Assembly (NCBI GenBank): GCA_018267915.1
Contig: JAFDXN010000031.1
Location: 248,001-312,000, forward strand
Direction: 5' to 3'
DNA from: Bacteroidota bacterium
GTDB taxonomy: Bacteria > Bacteroidota > Bacteroidia > Chitinophagales > Chitinophagaceae
DNA length: 64,000 nt
Both the position numbers and the translations under genes were made by a program. Below, one piece after another: positions 1-9,556 of this stretch; within the stretch, counting starts at the first letter, position 1, and each line of letters opens with the position of its first letter. The notes below the pieces were generated by a model. The model ran no database searches. It was given only the letters and a program-made list of their open reading frames with translations, and had not been told where the DNA came from.

Positions 1-2642
1 GGAATAATAACGTAATGCCTAACGGATCAGGTATTTTAGGTGGTATTTCTGCAACGCAGGGTGCCGCGATAGTACATTCCTTTAGTAATCCCAACCAATA
101 TTATTTGTTTTGCCTTACTGAAGGCGAACATGTAAATCAAAATTCGCCTGGCCATTTGTATTACTCTTTAATAGACATGACGCTTAATGGCGGGTATGGG
201 GATATAGTCGCCGGGCAAAAAAACATAATTCTGGATGTTGGCGTATCAGAAAAAATGGTTGCCATCGCGGGTAATGGATGTTACACCTGGCTGGTAGTTC
301 ACAAGGCAGACGAACCCATTTTCGATGCATTTAAAATAGACGCAACAGGTATAAATCCTGTACCTGTGTCCTCAACGTCGGGATTTTACTCAGGCTATTT
401 TAAATATGAATGCGGAACTATCAAAAATTCACCTGATAATAAGAACATTCTACTGTCATCGTTTGAAACGCCGACCCTGGAATTGCATTCTTTTAATGAC
501 GCAACCGGCGTAATTTCTAATGCAATAAAACTAGATTCAAATATAGTTTCAGCAGGGAGTAATTACGACGTTGAATATTCTTCCGATGGAAGTAAATTAT
601 ACGTTGGGTGCATTTTCGCGGATAGCATAGCACAGTATGATCTGTCTTTTATGCCCAATATTATTGCTGTAAGGAATTCCAAATTCTTTATTAATGTCGA
701 TAGTCCAACTTCAGGTTTGCGAAGAGGCCCGGATAATAAAATATATGTATGCACAGGTAAGTACGGTACATATGTTTCAGTTATAAATAGCCCTAATGTA
801 GCGGGTGCGGGGTGCAATTTCGCGTCTAATATTTTTGGACCTCTTCAGGGCTTGTATCACCTTTCTTTGGGAAATCCAATCGCTATGAAGCCGTTGAATG
901 TCACTACACATGATACTTCTGTTTGTTTTGGTAATAGTATAAGTGTTGACGGGCCACCGGGTTTTGATTCATATTCATGGAATGATGGCATAGCTTTACA
1001 AGCCGATACATTTTCTGCGCCGGGAACAAAATGGGTGGTCTCAAAGACCGAGCAGGACTGCAAATTGCAAATTGATACATTTCACGTATATCCCGGAACC
1101 ATCGACATTAACACGAGTCATATTGACACCACTGTTTGTTTTGTAAACAATACTCCTGTTTTTACTGCAATGGCCGGTTATGACAGTTATCTCTGGAGCG
1201 ACGGGAAGACTACGCAACAAGACAGCATGAGCATGCCGGGCACCAAATGGGTGCGATGCCAGACGGGCTGCACGATGCTGGTAGATACCTTTCACGTGCA
1301 TGACTGGCGGGATACTACGAAGATGGTAACCGATACCAGCCACTGCGTGGCCTACTCGTCCATACCCGTAGTAGCTCCTGGCGGCTACACCAGCTACCTG
1401 TGGAGCGACGGCAAGACGACACAAGCAGACACCTTCTTCAGCACCAGCACCAAATGGGCAACTGCACTGAACGGCTGTAATATGCTGATAGACACCGTGC
1501 ATTTTACTGCTACGACTATTCCGCAGGATTCGGTGTTTGAGCACAATACGGACAGTACGATCTGCTTTGAGGCCAGGTCTGTTACAGTAAATGCGCCCGG
1601 GGGCTATACTTTATACCTGTGGAGTGATGGTATTACTACGCAAGGGGATGTGTTCAACAATGCTGCAACGAAATGGGTGTATGCGCAGAAGCTATGCTAC
1701 CTGCTGATAGACACATTCAGTGTGCTGGCAAAGCCTACAGATACGCTGATGGACAGGGTGGACACGATAATCTGCTTCAGCAGCGGCGTGACGCTATCGA
1801 CAATGAGCGGATATGATACTTACCTGTGGAGCGATGGTAATGCAGATATCGCCGATACCTTCAGCCAGACGAGTGTAAAAAGAGTGTATGCACACAGGGC
1901 CTGTGAGGAAAGGATAGATACCTTTCATGTGCAATTTATCAATGACCTGAGCGTGGACCTGGGCGCAGATACGGCGATATGCAAAGGGGAGTCGGTGCAA
2001 CTGAACGCTACATCGACCTACAATACTGCCAAATACCTGTGGCAGGACGGGAAGACCACCTCGACCTATGCGGTGACCGAAGGCGGGGACTACAGTGTGA
2101 AGGTGAGTGTGGGGCCATGTATTGTAGGAGACACGATAAGGGTGCATCAAAAGGTAATAGATATCAAGCTGAAGAATGCAGAGATACCCTGCCATGAGGA
2201 AAGCGTGACGCTTGATGCAGGCGTGGATAATGCGAGCTACCTGTGGCAGGACGGCAGCACCAACCGGACTTATAAGGCCACGAAAGAAGGCAGCTATAGT
2301 GTGAAGGTGACGCAGGACGAATGCAGTGCTACAGCGAGTGTAACAGTGCGCTTCGAGGGTTGCCCCTGCAATGTGGTGATACCGACGGCCTTCAGCCCGA
2401 ACAATGATGGCAGGAACGATAAATTCGGGCTGACCGTGAGCTGTGTGATCAGCAGTTTTAAGCTGATGGTCTATAACCGCTGGGGCAACCAGGTGTTTTA
2501 CAGCGAGGATGTGAACCAGAAATGGGATGGAACCTGCAAAGGCATAGCTGAGGATGGGGATGTGTTCAACTACTACCTGGAGTTCAAGGACGGTGACAAT
2601 AAGACTTACAATTATAAGGGAAATGTGACGCTGGTGAGATGA
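1..2642 (+). CDS. Secreted repeat protein with gliding-motility-associated C-terminal domain (5' end outside window)
   Basis: The frame is open from the first base, and the codons before the ATG at base 15 (reading N-N-N-V) match the interior of the next gene, so base 15 is not the true start. By comparison about 86 N-terminal residues, including a signal peptide, lie outside the window. The first ~290 residues seen resemble a beta-propeller-like domain (for example SSDGSKLYVG). Seven repeats of about 65 residues follow, each with a DTxxC start, a YLWSDG or YLWQDG core and a DTFHV-like end. The last ~94 residues (CPCNVVIPTAFSPNNDGRND onward, with YNRWG) are the CHU_C / type B sorting domain, which directs export through T9SS and surface attachment. 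Its stop overlaps the next start (ATGA), so the two genes are probably co-translated. The ligand or role is unknown; adhesin or motility-related surface protein is an inference. Confidence 0.85.
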   Translation, partial: NNNVMPNGSGILGGISATQGAAIVHSFSNPNQYYLFCLTEGEHVNQNSPGHLYYSLIDMTLNGGYGDIVAGQKNIILDVGVSEKMVAIAGNGCYTWLVVHKADEPIFDAFKIDATGINPVPVSSTSGFYSGYFKYECGTIKNSPDNKNILLSSFETPTLELHSFNDATGVISNAIKLDSNIVSAGSNYDVEYSSDGSKLYVGCIFADSIAQYDLSFMPNIIAVRNSKFFINVDSPTSGLRRGPDNKIYVCTGKYGTYVSVINSPNVAGAGCNFASNIFGPLQGLYHLSLGNPIAMKPLNVTTHDTSVCFGNSISVDGPPGFDSYSWNDGIALQADTFSAPGTKWVVSKTEQDCKLQIDTFHVYPGTIDINTSHIDTTVCFVNNTPVFTAMAGYDSYLWSDGKTTQQDSMSMPGTKWVRCQTGCTMLVDTFHVHDWRDTTKMVTDTSHCVAYSSIPVVAPGGYTSYLWSDGKTTQADTFFSTSTKWATALNGCNMLIDTVHFTATTIPQDSVFEHNTDSTICFEARSVTVNAPGGYTLYLWSDGITTQGDVFNNAATKWVYAQKLCYLLIDTFSVLAKPTDTLMDRVDTIICFSSGVTLSTMSGYDTYLWSDGNADIADTFSQTSVKRVYAHRACEERIDTFHVQFINDLSVDLGADTAICKGESVQLNATSTYNTAKYLWQDGKTTSTYAVTEGGDYSVKVSVGPCIVGDTIRVHQKVIDIKLKNAEIPCHEESVTLDAGVDNASYLWQDGSTNRTYKATKEGSYSVKVTQDECSATASVTVRFEGCPCNVVIPTAFSPNNDGRNDKFGLTVSCVISSFKLMVYNRWGNQVFYSEDVNQKWDGTCKGIAEDGDVFNYYLEFKDGDNKTYNYKGNVTLVR

Positions 2643-5600
2643 TAAAACGAGTATTAAAATATTGTTTTCTGCTACTATTGTTTAGTGGAATTGTTTACGG
2701 GCAGGGGGAGAATAATGTGTGGTGCTTTGGATATTATTGTGGTTTGGATTTTAATAATGGACCACCTGTAACTCATTTCGATAGCATGTATAGCATTGAG
2801 GGCTGCGCCAGCGTCTGTGACTTTAATGGGAATTTGTTATTTTATGCCAGTCCTGAAAAAGCCTGGGACCGGAACAATAATGTAATGCCAAATGGAAATG
2901 GCTTGCTCGGACAAAGCTCATCTACACAAGGAGCGGCGATCATACAGTCTTTTAGTGATCCTAATAAATATTATCTTTTTTCTTTGGAGTCAAACGATGC
3001 CCAAACTGGCTATTTGTACTATTCTCTTGTCGATATGAGTCTTAACGGTGGTTTGGGTGACATAGTAGCCAACCAAAAAAATATCCGAATTGACAGCAAT
3101 ATGTCTGAAAAAATGATAGTAGTAAAAGGCAATGGTTGTTGTCACTGGCTTGTGTTGCACGATAGATCAGATCATATATTCCACTCGTTTAAAATAGATT
3201 ATGGTGGTATTAACCTTTCGCCGGTAATTTCCAATTCGGGATTCACAAATTCACCTAGCTTTTACATGTTCGGCGAAATGAAAGGATCGCCGAATGACAG
3301 TAGTTTAGCCTTGGTAAACAAAGGCTCCGGTACGATAGAATTGTATTCGTTTAATGCAGCGACCGGAAGCATAAGCAACGCAATACCACTTGACACGTTC
3401 GTAAATAGCGATCCATACGGGATAACATATTCACCAGATGGGAGCAAACTATACACCGGACCGTATAGTGTTGGGGTTCTCCATTTGTTTCAGTATGACA
3501 TGTCGCTGCTTCCTGACATACAGGCGGTGAGAAATTCGCAAACAATTGTTGCCAACATCGGCGTTCACGGAACACGAATTGGTCCTGATAATAAGGTGTA
3601 CATAATTGCAAATACCGGATTAGCAGTAATAAATAGTCCCAATCTTGCTGTGCCGGCTTGCAATTTCGTTCCGAATATTTTGTCTTTTAATTCCCCGACG
3701 GCATTAAAAACGGGTCTTGGTAACAGTTTTTTCCCTAGTCCAGTTGTCCCAGTAATGCCTCAAACGCATGATACAGCCGTCTGCCTGGGGTTAAACATCA
3801 TTTCGTTGCCTGCTCCCAGCGGATACAATACTTATTTGTGGAGCGATGGTATAACTACGCAGTCTGATACGTTTTCGACGGCGGGGACTAAATGGGTAGT
3901 GTCTTCATCTTTTTGTGGCGTCCGCGTTGATACATTTCATGTGCAGTCGTTGCCGATAGTGGTTAGTAGCGGCATTACAGATACAACAATCTGTTTAGTT
4001 AACAACATCCCAACGCTTTCCGCCCAGCCTGGCTACATTGCATATTTATGGAGTGATGGTAAAACGACTCAGAGTGACACGATGAGCCAGCCCGGTACCA
4101 AATGGGCGCAGGCACAAACGGGTTGCGATATGCTGGTAGACACTTTTAAGCTACACGCGATGCCTATTGCGTCAACGAGCGTTGTGATAGATACGACGGT
4201 CTGCCTCGTCAATAATGTGCCTGTTTTTAGTGGCCCTGCAGGAAATACTTACCTATGGAGTGACGGCAAAGCCGCACAAACAGATACAATGAGCCAACCC
4301 GGCACGAAGTGGGTGCAGGCGCAAACGGGCTGCAATATGATTGTTGATACCTTTAAGTTGCACGCGATGGCCATTGCAACTACCGGCGTAGTGAAGGATA
4401 CGAATGTATGCCTGATCAATAACATTCCAATATTAACAGCAGAACCCGGTTATAACACCTATTTGTGGAGCGACGGTAAAACAATACAACAAGACAGCAT
4501 AAGCCTGCCGGGCACCAAATGGGTGCAATGCCAGACAGGCTGCACGATGCAGGTTGATACCTTTCATGTACACGACTGGCGGGATACAACGAAGATGGTG
4601 ACAGATACCAGCCACTGTGTGGCTTACTCGCCCATACCGGTTGTGGCACCGGGTGGATACACGAGCTACCTGTGGAATGATGGAAAGATAGGGCAGGCAG
4701 ATACTTTCTTCAGCACCAGCACCAAATGGGTAACTGCGCTGAACGGCTGCAATATGCTAGTAGATACCGTGCACTTTACTGCCACTACTATTCCGCAGGA
4801 TTCGGTGTTTGAACACAATACCGATACGATGATCTGCTTCGAGGCAGGGTCTGTTACTGTGAATGCGCCCGGTGGCTATACATTATACCTGTGGAGCGAT
4901 GGTGTTAATACACAAAGCGATGTGTTCAATAATGCCGGTACCAAATGGGTGTATGCGCAGAAGCTGTGCTACCTGTTGATAGATACATTCAGCGTGCTGG
5001 CGAAGCCCACGGATACGCTGATGGGCAAGGTGGACACGATGACCTGCTTCAGCAGCGGCACGACGTTATCGGCAGTGCAGGGATACGACACCTACCTATG
5101 GAGCGATGGGAATGCAGGTATCACAGATACCTTCAGCCAGACAAGCACAAAACGGGTGTATGCGCACAGGGCCTGTGAGGAAAGGATAGATACCTTTCAT
5201 GTGCAATTTATCAATGACCTGAGCGTGGACTTAGGCGCAGATACGGCGATATGCAAAGGCGAGTCTGTGCAACTGAATGCCACCTCGACCTACAACACGG
5301 CAAGATACCTGTGGCAGGACGGCAAGACCAGCCCGACCTATACGGTGACCGAAGGCGGGGACTACAGCGTGAAGGTGAGCGTGGGACCATGCAGTGTGGA
5401 GGATACCATAAGAGTGCATCAAAAAATAATAGACATCAAGCTTAAAGACGGGCTGATACCCTGCCATGAAGAGAGCGTGACCCTGGATGCGGGCGTGGAC
5501 AATGCCAGCTACCTGTGGCAGGATGGCAGCACACAGCGGACCTACAAAGCCACCAAAGAAGGCAGCTATAGTGTGAAGGTGACACAGGATGAGTGCAGTG

Positions 5601-5914
5601 CGAGTGCAACCGCAACAGTGCGCTTCGAGGGCTGCCCCTGCAATGTGGTGATACCGACTGCCTTCAGCCCGAACAATGACGGCAGGAACGACAAATTCGG
5701 ACTGACGGTGAGCTGTGCGATCAACAGTTTTAAGCTGATGGTCTATAACCGCTGGGGCAACCAGGTATTTTACAGCGAGGATGTGAACCAGAAGTGGGAT
5801 GGAACAATGAAAGGAATACCGGTGGACGGTGATGTGTTCAACTACTACCTGGAGTTTAAGGATGGGGATAATAAGACTTACAGTTATAAGGGGAATGTGA
5901 CGTTGGTGAGGTAG
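2639..5914 (+). CDS. Secreted repeat protein with gliding-motility-associated C-terminal domain
   Basis: A full-length paralogue (1091 aa) of the gene before it. It starts with a signal peptide (MIKRVLKYCFLLLLFSGIVYG), followed by a propeller-like domain to about residue 375. Nine repeats of ~65 residues follow: seven with YLWSDG/YLWNDG cores and paired cysteines, then two with YLWQDG cores that look Ig-like. A type B T9SS sorting domain of ~94 residues ends the protein. Compared with the upstream copy it has two extra repeat units. Its C-terminal half is almost identical at DNA level to that copy while the N-terminal half is clearly diverged. The start overlaps the upstream stop by 4 bases. 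T9SS export is supported by the terminal domain; adhesion or gliding is inference. Confidence 0.88.
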   Translation: MIKRVLKYCFLLLLFSGIVYGQGENNVWCFGYYCGLDFNNGPPVTHFDSMYSIEGCASVCDFNGNLLFYASPEKAWDRNNNVMPNGNGLLGQSSSTQGAAIIQSFSDPNKYYLFSLESNDAQTGYLYYSLVDMSLNGGLGDIVANQKNIRIDSNMSEKMIVVKGNGCCHWLVLHDRSDHIFHSFKIDYGGINLSPVISNSGFTNSPSFYMFGEMKGSPNDSSLALVNKGSGTIELYSFNAATGSISNAIPLDTFVNSDPYGITYSPDGSKLYTGPYSVGVLHLFQYDMSLLPDIQAVRNSQTIVANIGVHGTRIGPDNKVYIIANTGLAVINSPNLAVPACNFVPNILSFNSPTALKTGLGNSFFPSPVVPVMPQTHDTAVCLGLNIISLPAPSGYNTYLWSDGITTQSDTFSTAGTKWVVSSSFCGVRVDTFHVQSLPIVVSSGITDTTICLVNNIPTLSAQPGYIAYLWSDGKTTQSDTMSQPGTKWAQAQTGCDMLVDTFKLHAMPIASTSVVIDTTVCLVNNVPVFSGPAGNTYLWSDGKAAQTDTMSQPGTKWVQAQTGCNMIVDTFKLHAMAIATTGVVKDTNVCLINNIPILTAEPGYNTYLWSDGKTIQQDSISLPGTKWVQCQTGCTMQVDTFHVHDWRDTTKMVTDTSHCVAYSPIPVVAPGGYTSYLWNDGKIGQADTFFSTSTKWVTALNGCNMLVDTVHFTATTIPQDSVFEHNTDTMICFEAGSVTVNAPGGYTLYLWSDGVNTQSDVFNNAGTKWVYAQKLCYLLIDTFSVLAKPTDTLMGKVDTMTCFSSGTTLSAVQGYDTYLWSDGNAGITDTFSQTSTKRVYAHRACEERIDTFHVQFINDLSVDLGADTAICKGESVQLNATSTYNTARYLWQDGKTSPTYTVTEGGDYSVKVSVGPCSVEDTIRVHQKIIDIKLKDGLIPCHEESVTLDAGVDNASYLWQDGSTQRTYKATKEGSYSVKVTQDECSASATATVRFEGCPCNVVIPTAFSPNNDGRNDKFGLTVSCAINSFKLMVYNRWGNQVFYSEDVNQKWDGTMKGIPVDGDVFNYYLEFKDGDNKTYSYKGNVTLVR

Positions 5915-5918
5915 CACA

Positions 5919-6752
5919 TTAAAGATCGCTGGTCTGGCGTACTATCTCGTGTATTTTCTTATCCAATTCCAGTACCGCCTCTTCCAGGTATTGCAGGTAT
6001 TCTTTGGGCACATTGCTGCCCTCTTCCTTAATGATGTTCATAATACCCATGATCGAAGTGACAGGGCCGCGCATCTCATGGCTCTGTATATGGGCTATTT
6101 TCATCAGGGCTTCGTTCTTAACTTCCAGTTGCTGCTTTTGCAATTCTATTGACTGGGCACGTTTTTCCGCCAGTCTTTTTTCGTATTCGTAATGGTTGCG
6201 CAGGTATACGGTAATGAAGTAAACAAAGAGGATGGTTATAACGTAAGAAAGAATGATATCGGTAAAGCGCTCTGAGTAATGGCCATATGTATAGGGTACT
6301 AATTCCGGGCGCAAGTACTGGCTCAGGACCAAGGCGATGGCGATGAAGGTGTGCAATATGGCCCAAACTACGTGCGTGGATTTAGGTGTAATGGTGATGA
6401 GAAAAGGAAAAGTGAGGAAAAAGAAGAAGATACCGGGGCCATTGACACCGGAATTGATATAAAAATTGATGATGATGGCCAGGTAGCTGGCAATAGCGTA
6501 GATCGCCACGCCGGCCTGCATTTTTTTGCGGAAGCGTGAGAGGTATAGGATGGATACCTGCAGTACGATCAGTGCAGCGATCACAAGGCCTACCTTGAAG
6601 ATGCCTATAAAAATATTGGCGAGGAAAAAGAAGAGCAGCATGAACAGGGTCAATACGCCAACTGCATTAAAAGTGCGGTTCTCCATCGAAAACTCCGAGT
6701 GGCTCCCCACCAGCCTCGTCCATAGTGTTTCGCGTTTTTGCTTAAAAGGCAT
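5919..6752 (-). CDS. Membrane sensor with histidine-kinase H-box but no ATPase domain
   Basis: 277 residues. The first ~40 are polar, then roughly six hydrophobic segments (about residues 30-180) form an integral membrane sensor module. A short coiled coil (EKRLAEKRAQSIELQKQQLE) leads to a HisKA-like segment with the H-box IQSHEMRGPVTSIMG. The protein stops about 45 residues later, at a point where a HATPase_c domain would normally begin, and no N, G1 or G2 box is present. It could be a phosphotransfer-type partner of another kinase, a dimerising regulator, or a truncated kinase; no remnant of an ATPase domain is visible downstream. It converges on the T9SS repeat gene with only 4 bases between the stops. 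ATG start at 6752. Confidence 0.7.
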   Translation of the reverse strand: MPFKQKRETLWTRLVGSHSEFSMENRTFNAVGVLTLFMLLFFFLANIFIGIFKVGLVIAALIVLQVSILYLSRFRKKMQAGVAIYAIASYLAIIINFYINSGVNGPGIFFFFLTFPFLITITPKSTHVVWAILHTFIAIALVLSQYLRPELVPYTYGHYSERFTDIILSYVITILFVYFITVYLRNHYEYEKRLAEKRAQSIELQKQQLEVKNEALMKIAHIQSHEMRGPVTSIMGIMNIIKEEGSNVPKEYLQYLEEAVLELDKKIHEIVRQTSDL

Positions 6753-6847
6753 CTGGTCTAAAAAAAATGAATATTAATTATGGCGCATGGGATGGGATAA
6801 CGAATATATAAAAAGGCAGGGACTTATTTTAATCCGCCTATTACTAA

Positions 6848-6855
6848 TATATTTG
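6848..6855 (+). promoter_or_regulatory. Bacteroidota -7 promoter element for the 6875 lipoprotein gene
   Basis: TATATTTG matches the TAnnTTTG consensus and lies 19 bases before the ATG. No clear TTTG -33 box is seen. Confidence 0.55.
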
Positions 6856-6874
6856 ACAATAAATATACAGAAAA

Positions 6875-7291
6875 ATGAGACCTGTTTTGGCATTGGCTAT
6901 CGTATCACTGCTGATATTTTCCTGTAACCAGGCAGCTAACAAAGAACGCCCTTCCGCGCAGTATGAAAATAAGAAGGCGTCGCTGGCCGATATGGAGCGG
7001 GAGAACCCGATGAAATTCCTAAAGGTGAACGGCGATAGCCATGTAAACCTCATTAATAAGGAAGTGGTGGAAGGTACGATCAGCAACCAGGCGACCCTGG
7101 CTGCTTTCAAGGATATAGAAGTGCGGGTGATCTTCAAAGACAAGGGCGGCTCTGTGATCGAGAAAGACACCAGGGTGGTAAACGATGTGGTAAGGCCTAA
7201 TGCCACGGTCGACTTTAAGCTGAAGATGAAGAAGCCGAAAGGCGTTGCTTCGGTAACGCTGGATATTACAGGCGCCGTTGCGGAAAAATAG
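6875..7291 (+). CDS. Small lipoprotein, unknown function
   Basis: 138 residues with a lipoprotein signal peptide ending in the lipobox LIFSC (Cys about 17), so it is probably anchored to a membrane outside the cytoplasm. The mature part is a single small, beta-rich domain (about residues 45-138) with alternating hydrophobic strands, for example IEVRVIFKDKGG and TVDFKLKMKKPKG; this resembles FxLyD-type or transglutaminase-linked Ig-like small domains, but I do not recognise a family. It ends 4 bases before the convergent cysN stop. A TATATTTG element lies just upstream. Confidence 0.7.
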   Translation: MRPVLALAIVSLLIFSCNQAANKERPSAQYENKKASLADMERENPMKFLKVNGDSHVNLINKEVVEGTISNQATLAAFKDIEVRVIFKDKGGSVIEKDTRVVNDVVRPNATVDFKLKMKKPKGVASVTLDITGAVAEK

Positions 7292-7295
7292 TTGC

Positions 7296-8501
7296 TTAAG
7301 CCTGCAGGATAACGAATGCACCGACGGTGTTATTCGTAACGGGATCTACAAGGATACCGCGGCCATTTTCAGGCAGCGTGGCCGTATGGTCCCATGCCAG
7401 GGCTTTCTGCATACTGATACCGACCCTTGCAAACTGGTTGGCTGTAAGGGGTTCTTTGTCTGAATATTTCTCAAGGGTATCGATATCGACTTTGAACTTT
7501 AAGTCGCTGACGATGCATTCTGTTTCTGCGGTGTTGATGCGCAGGATGTAGGTTTTCTGAAGGTCGAGAGCAGAAGAACTGTCCATCCAGCAAAGGTCGG
7601 CGTCGAAGCTGTCGCTTGTCAAAGGGATATCCCGGGCATGCGAGATGATATCTCCTCTTTTTAGTATAATACCCTCCTGCAGGGTGATGCTGATATTATC
7701 ACCGGCATGAGCTACCTCAACATTATCGTAATTGTGGATGATGTTGCCTATAGTGGCAGCCTGGCCGGACGGGTGGATCAGTATTTTGTCCCCACTATGC
7801 AGGGTGCCTGAAAGTATCTTGCCTGCGAACGTGTTGTCGTCGATCCTGTATTGAAGGCACAATCTCAAGCCTGCATATTGATGCATAGGCGGCTTATAAG
7901 TTTCCAGCAATTCGAGCAAGGCGGGGCCGATGTACCAAGGCGTCTTTGGCGAGAGTGTGATCACGTTATCGCCTTGCAATGCACTGATGGGGATGAATGT
8001 GATATTGTGAAGATCGAGCTTCGCGGCTATTTGCAGGTATTCTTCTTTGATACGCTCATATACATCCTGCGAATAATCGCTAAGGTCCATTTTGTTGATG
8101 GCCACAACCACCTTGCCCAGTTTCAAGAAGGAGGCTACCATCGAATGTCTGCGCGTTTGTGCTGTGATGCCGTTTTGAGCATCTATAAGGATGATCATTA
8201 CATCGACATTGGAGGCACCAGTTACAAGGTTGCGGGTGTACTCGAAATGGCCGGGAGCATCAGTGATGATGAACTTGCGGTGGGAGGTGGAGAAATATTT
8301 ATAGGCTACGTCGATGGTTATTTTCTGTTCGCGTTCAGCCCGGAGCCCATCGGTAACATGTGCCAGGTTGAGGCCTTCATCGCCTGAGATCGTTTCAAGG
8401 ATATCGGATTTAATATTCCCGGTATCGTAGAGCAGCCTGCCGGTCAATGTGCTCTTGCCATCGTCCACGCTGCCTGCTGTTGTGAATCTTAAAATGTCCA
8501 T
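7296..8501 (-). CDS. cysN: Sulfate adenylyltransferase subunit 1 (GTPase)
   Basis: 401 residues, close to the short CysN form of Bacteroidota. CysN is the regulatory GTPase of ATP sulfurylase: it couples GTP hydrolysis to formation of adenosine 5'-phosphosulfate (APS) by CysD. The G1 loop GSVDDGKSTL is at residues 11-20, the G3 motif DAPGH and the G4 motif NKMD follow, and the C-terminal half has EF-Tu-like beta-barrel domains. No APS kinase domain is fused at the C-terminus; that activity is encoded by the gene at 9557. cysN lies downstream of cysD on the same strand, 44 bases apart, in a region containing a TTCAAAAGTCAAAA-type repeat. The neighbours gmd, fcl and a sulfotransferase suggest that the APS feeds PAPS-dependent sulfation. 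Confidence 0.93.
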   Translation of the reverse strand: MDILRFTTAGSVDDGKSTLTGRLLYDTGNIKSDILETISGDEGLNLAHVTDGLRAEREQKITIDVAYKYFSTSHRKFIITDAPGHFEYTRNLVTGASNVDVMIILIDAQNGITAQTRRHSMVASFLKLGKVVVAINKMDLSDYSQDVYERIKEEYLQIAAKLDLHNITFIPISALQGDNVITLSPKTPWYIGPALLELLETYKPPMHQYAGLRLCLQYRIDDNTFAGKILSGTLHSGDKILIHPSGQAATIGNIIHNYDNVEVAHAGDNISITLQEGIILKRGDIISHARDIPLTSDSFDADLCWMDSSSALDLQKTYILRINTAETECIVSDLKFKVDIDTLEKYSDKEPLTANQFARVGISMQKALAWDHTATLPENGRGILVDPVTNNTVGAFVILQA

Positions 8502-8505
8502 TTAA

Positions 8506-8528
8506 TTCAAAAGTCAAAATTCAAAAGC
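8506..8528. repeat. Copy of a dispersed TTCAAAAGTCAAAA-type intergenic repeat
   Basis: An A-rich sequence in the cysD-cysN gap, similar to copies near 27098, 30486-30577 and 33598-33698. Confidence 0.5.
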
Positions 8529-8545
8529 AAAAAGTCTCCATGCCA

Positions 8546-9439
8546 TTAGAAATATCCTTTCAATTTCCTGTCTTCCATAGCGGCATCGGATATTTGATCG
8601 TCGATGCGGGTGGCGCCTCGCTCGCTGATGGGTGAAGCCTCAATTTCGGCTATTATATCATCCACAGTTTGCGCCTGCGATTCGATGGCTGCCGTGCATG
8701 TCATGTCGCCCACGGTGCGGTAGCGTACTGTAGTATTCACCACCTCATCGTTGATATCGGGTGTCACGTATTCAGACACTGCCACCCATCGGCCCTGGAA
8801 AACGATGCAATCGCGCTTGTGGGCAAAATAGATGGATGGCAGCGCGATATGCTCGCGTTTGATGTATTGCCAAATGTCGAGTTCCGTCCAGTTGCTGATG
8901 GGGAACGCCCTGACATTTTCGCCCTCCCTGATCCTGCCATTGTACAGGTCCCAAAGCTCCGGGCGCTGGTTGTGTGGCTGCCAGGCGCCTGAGGGGTCGC
9001 GGAAGGAGAAGATGCGTTCTTTGGCCCTGGCTTTTTCCTCATCGCGGCGGCCACCGCCTATGCAGGCGTCGAAGCCAAATTCCCTGATCGCATCCATAAG
9101 GGTGTAAGACTGCAGCGCATTGCGGCTGGGAAATTTCCCTTGCGGGTCCGGCAGGTTCTTTTCCCGAATGGTATCTTCTACTTTTCGCACTATCAGCTGC
9201 GCATTTATTTTTTCTACCAGCGCATTGCGGAACCGAAGCGCCTCCGGGAAGTTGTGGCCCGTATCGATATGCATTACAGGGAAGGGCAGCGGTGCGGGAT
9301 AGAACGCTTTAAGCGCCAGGTGAATGAGCACTGTAGAGTCTTTACCCCCCGAGAAGAGCAGTACAGGTCTTTTAAATTGACCTGCCACCTCGCGGAATAT
9401 ATAGATAGCTTCAGCTTCGAGGATGTCCAGGTAATTCAT
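8546..9439 (-). CDS. cysD: Sulfate adenylyltransferase subunit 2
   Basis: CysD is the catalytic ATP-pyrophosphatase-type subunit of ATP sulfurylase; it makes APS from ATP and sulfate together with CysN. The PP-loop SGGKDST is at residues 30-36 and the family signatures GGRRDEEKARAKER and FPISNWTELDIWQYI are present. The frame also allows a TTG start at 9457, but the ATG at 9439 (MNYLDILEAEAI) matches the usual CysD N-terminus and is chosen; length is then 297 residues. It is transcribed divergently from cysC, whose ATG is 117 bases away, so the intergenic space may hold promoters for both arms of the island. Confidence 0.94.
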   Translation of the reverse strand: MNYLDILEAEAIYIFREVAGQFKRPVLLFSGGKDSTVLIHLALKAFYPAPLPFPVMHIDTGHNFPEALRFRNALVEKINAQLIVRKVEDTIREKNLPDPQGKFPSRNALQSYTLMDAIREFGFDACIGGGRRDEEKARAKERIFSFRDPSGAWQPHNQRPELWDLYNGRIREGENVRAFPISNWTELDIWQYIKREHIALPSIYFAHKRDCIVFQGRWVAVSEYVTPDINDEVVNTTVRYRTVGDMTCTAAIESQAQTVDDIIAEIEASPISERGATRIDDQISDAAMEDRKLKGYF

Positions 9440-9556
9440 TGTTCGAAAAGCGTGCAAAAGCGGATAAATGCTCTATTTTTATGTGATTGTAAAGATAATA
9501 CAATAGGCTTTAACGGATTGTAGGGCGCGCAGGCCTGTTAAATAGGATAAATAATA

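Noticed and set aside
2280-5600. CRISPR or satellite array
   Set aside because: The repeated segments are in-frame protein repeats of ~65 codons in two T9SS genes, not short repeats with unique spacers.
5231-5917. Open frame antisense to the T9SS sorting domain region
   Set aside because: Exists because of codon bias in the repeat gene; a similar shadow lies antisense to the same part of the paralogue.
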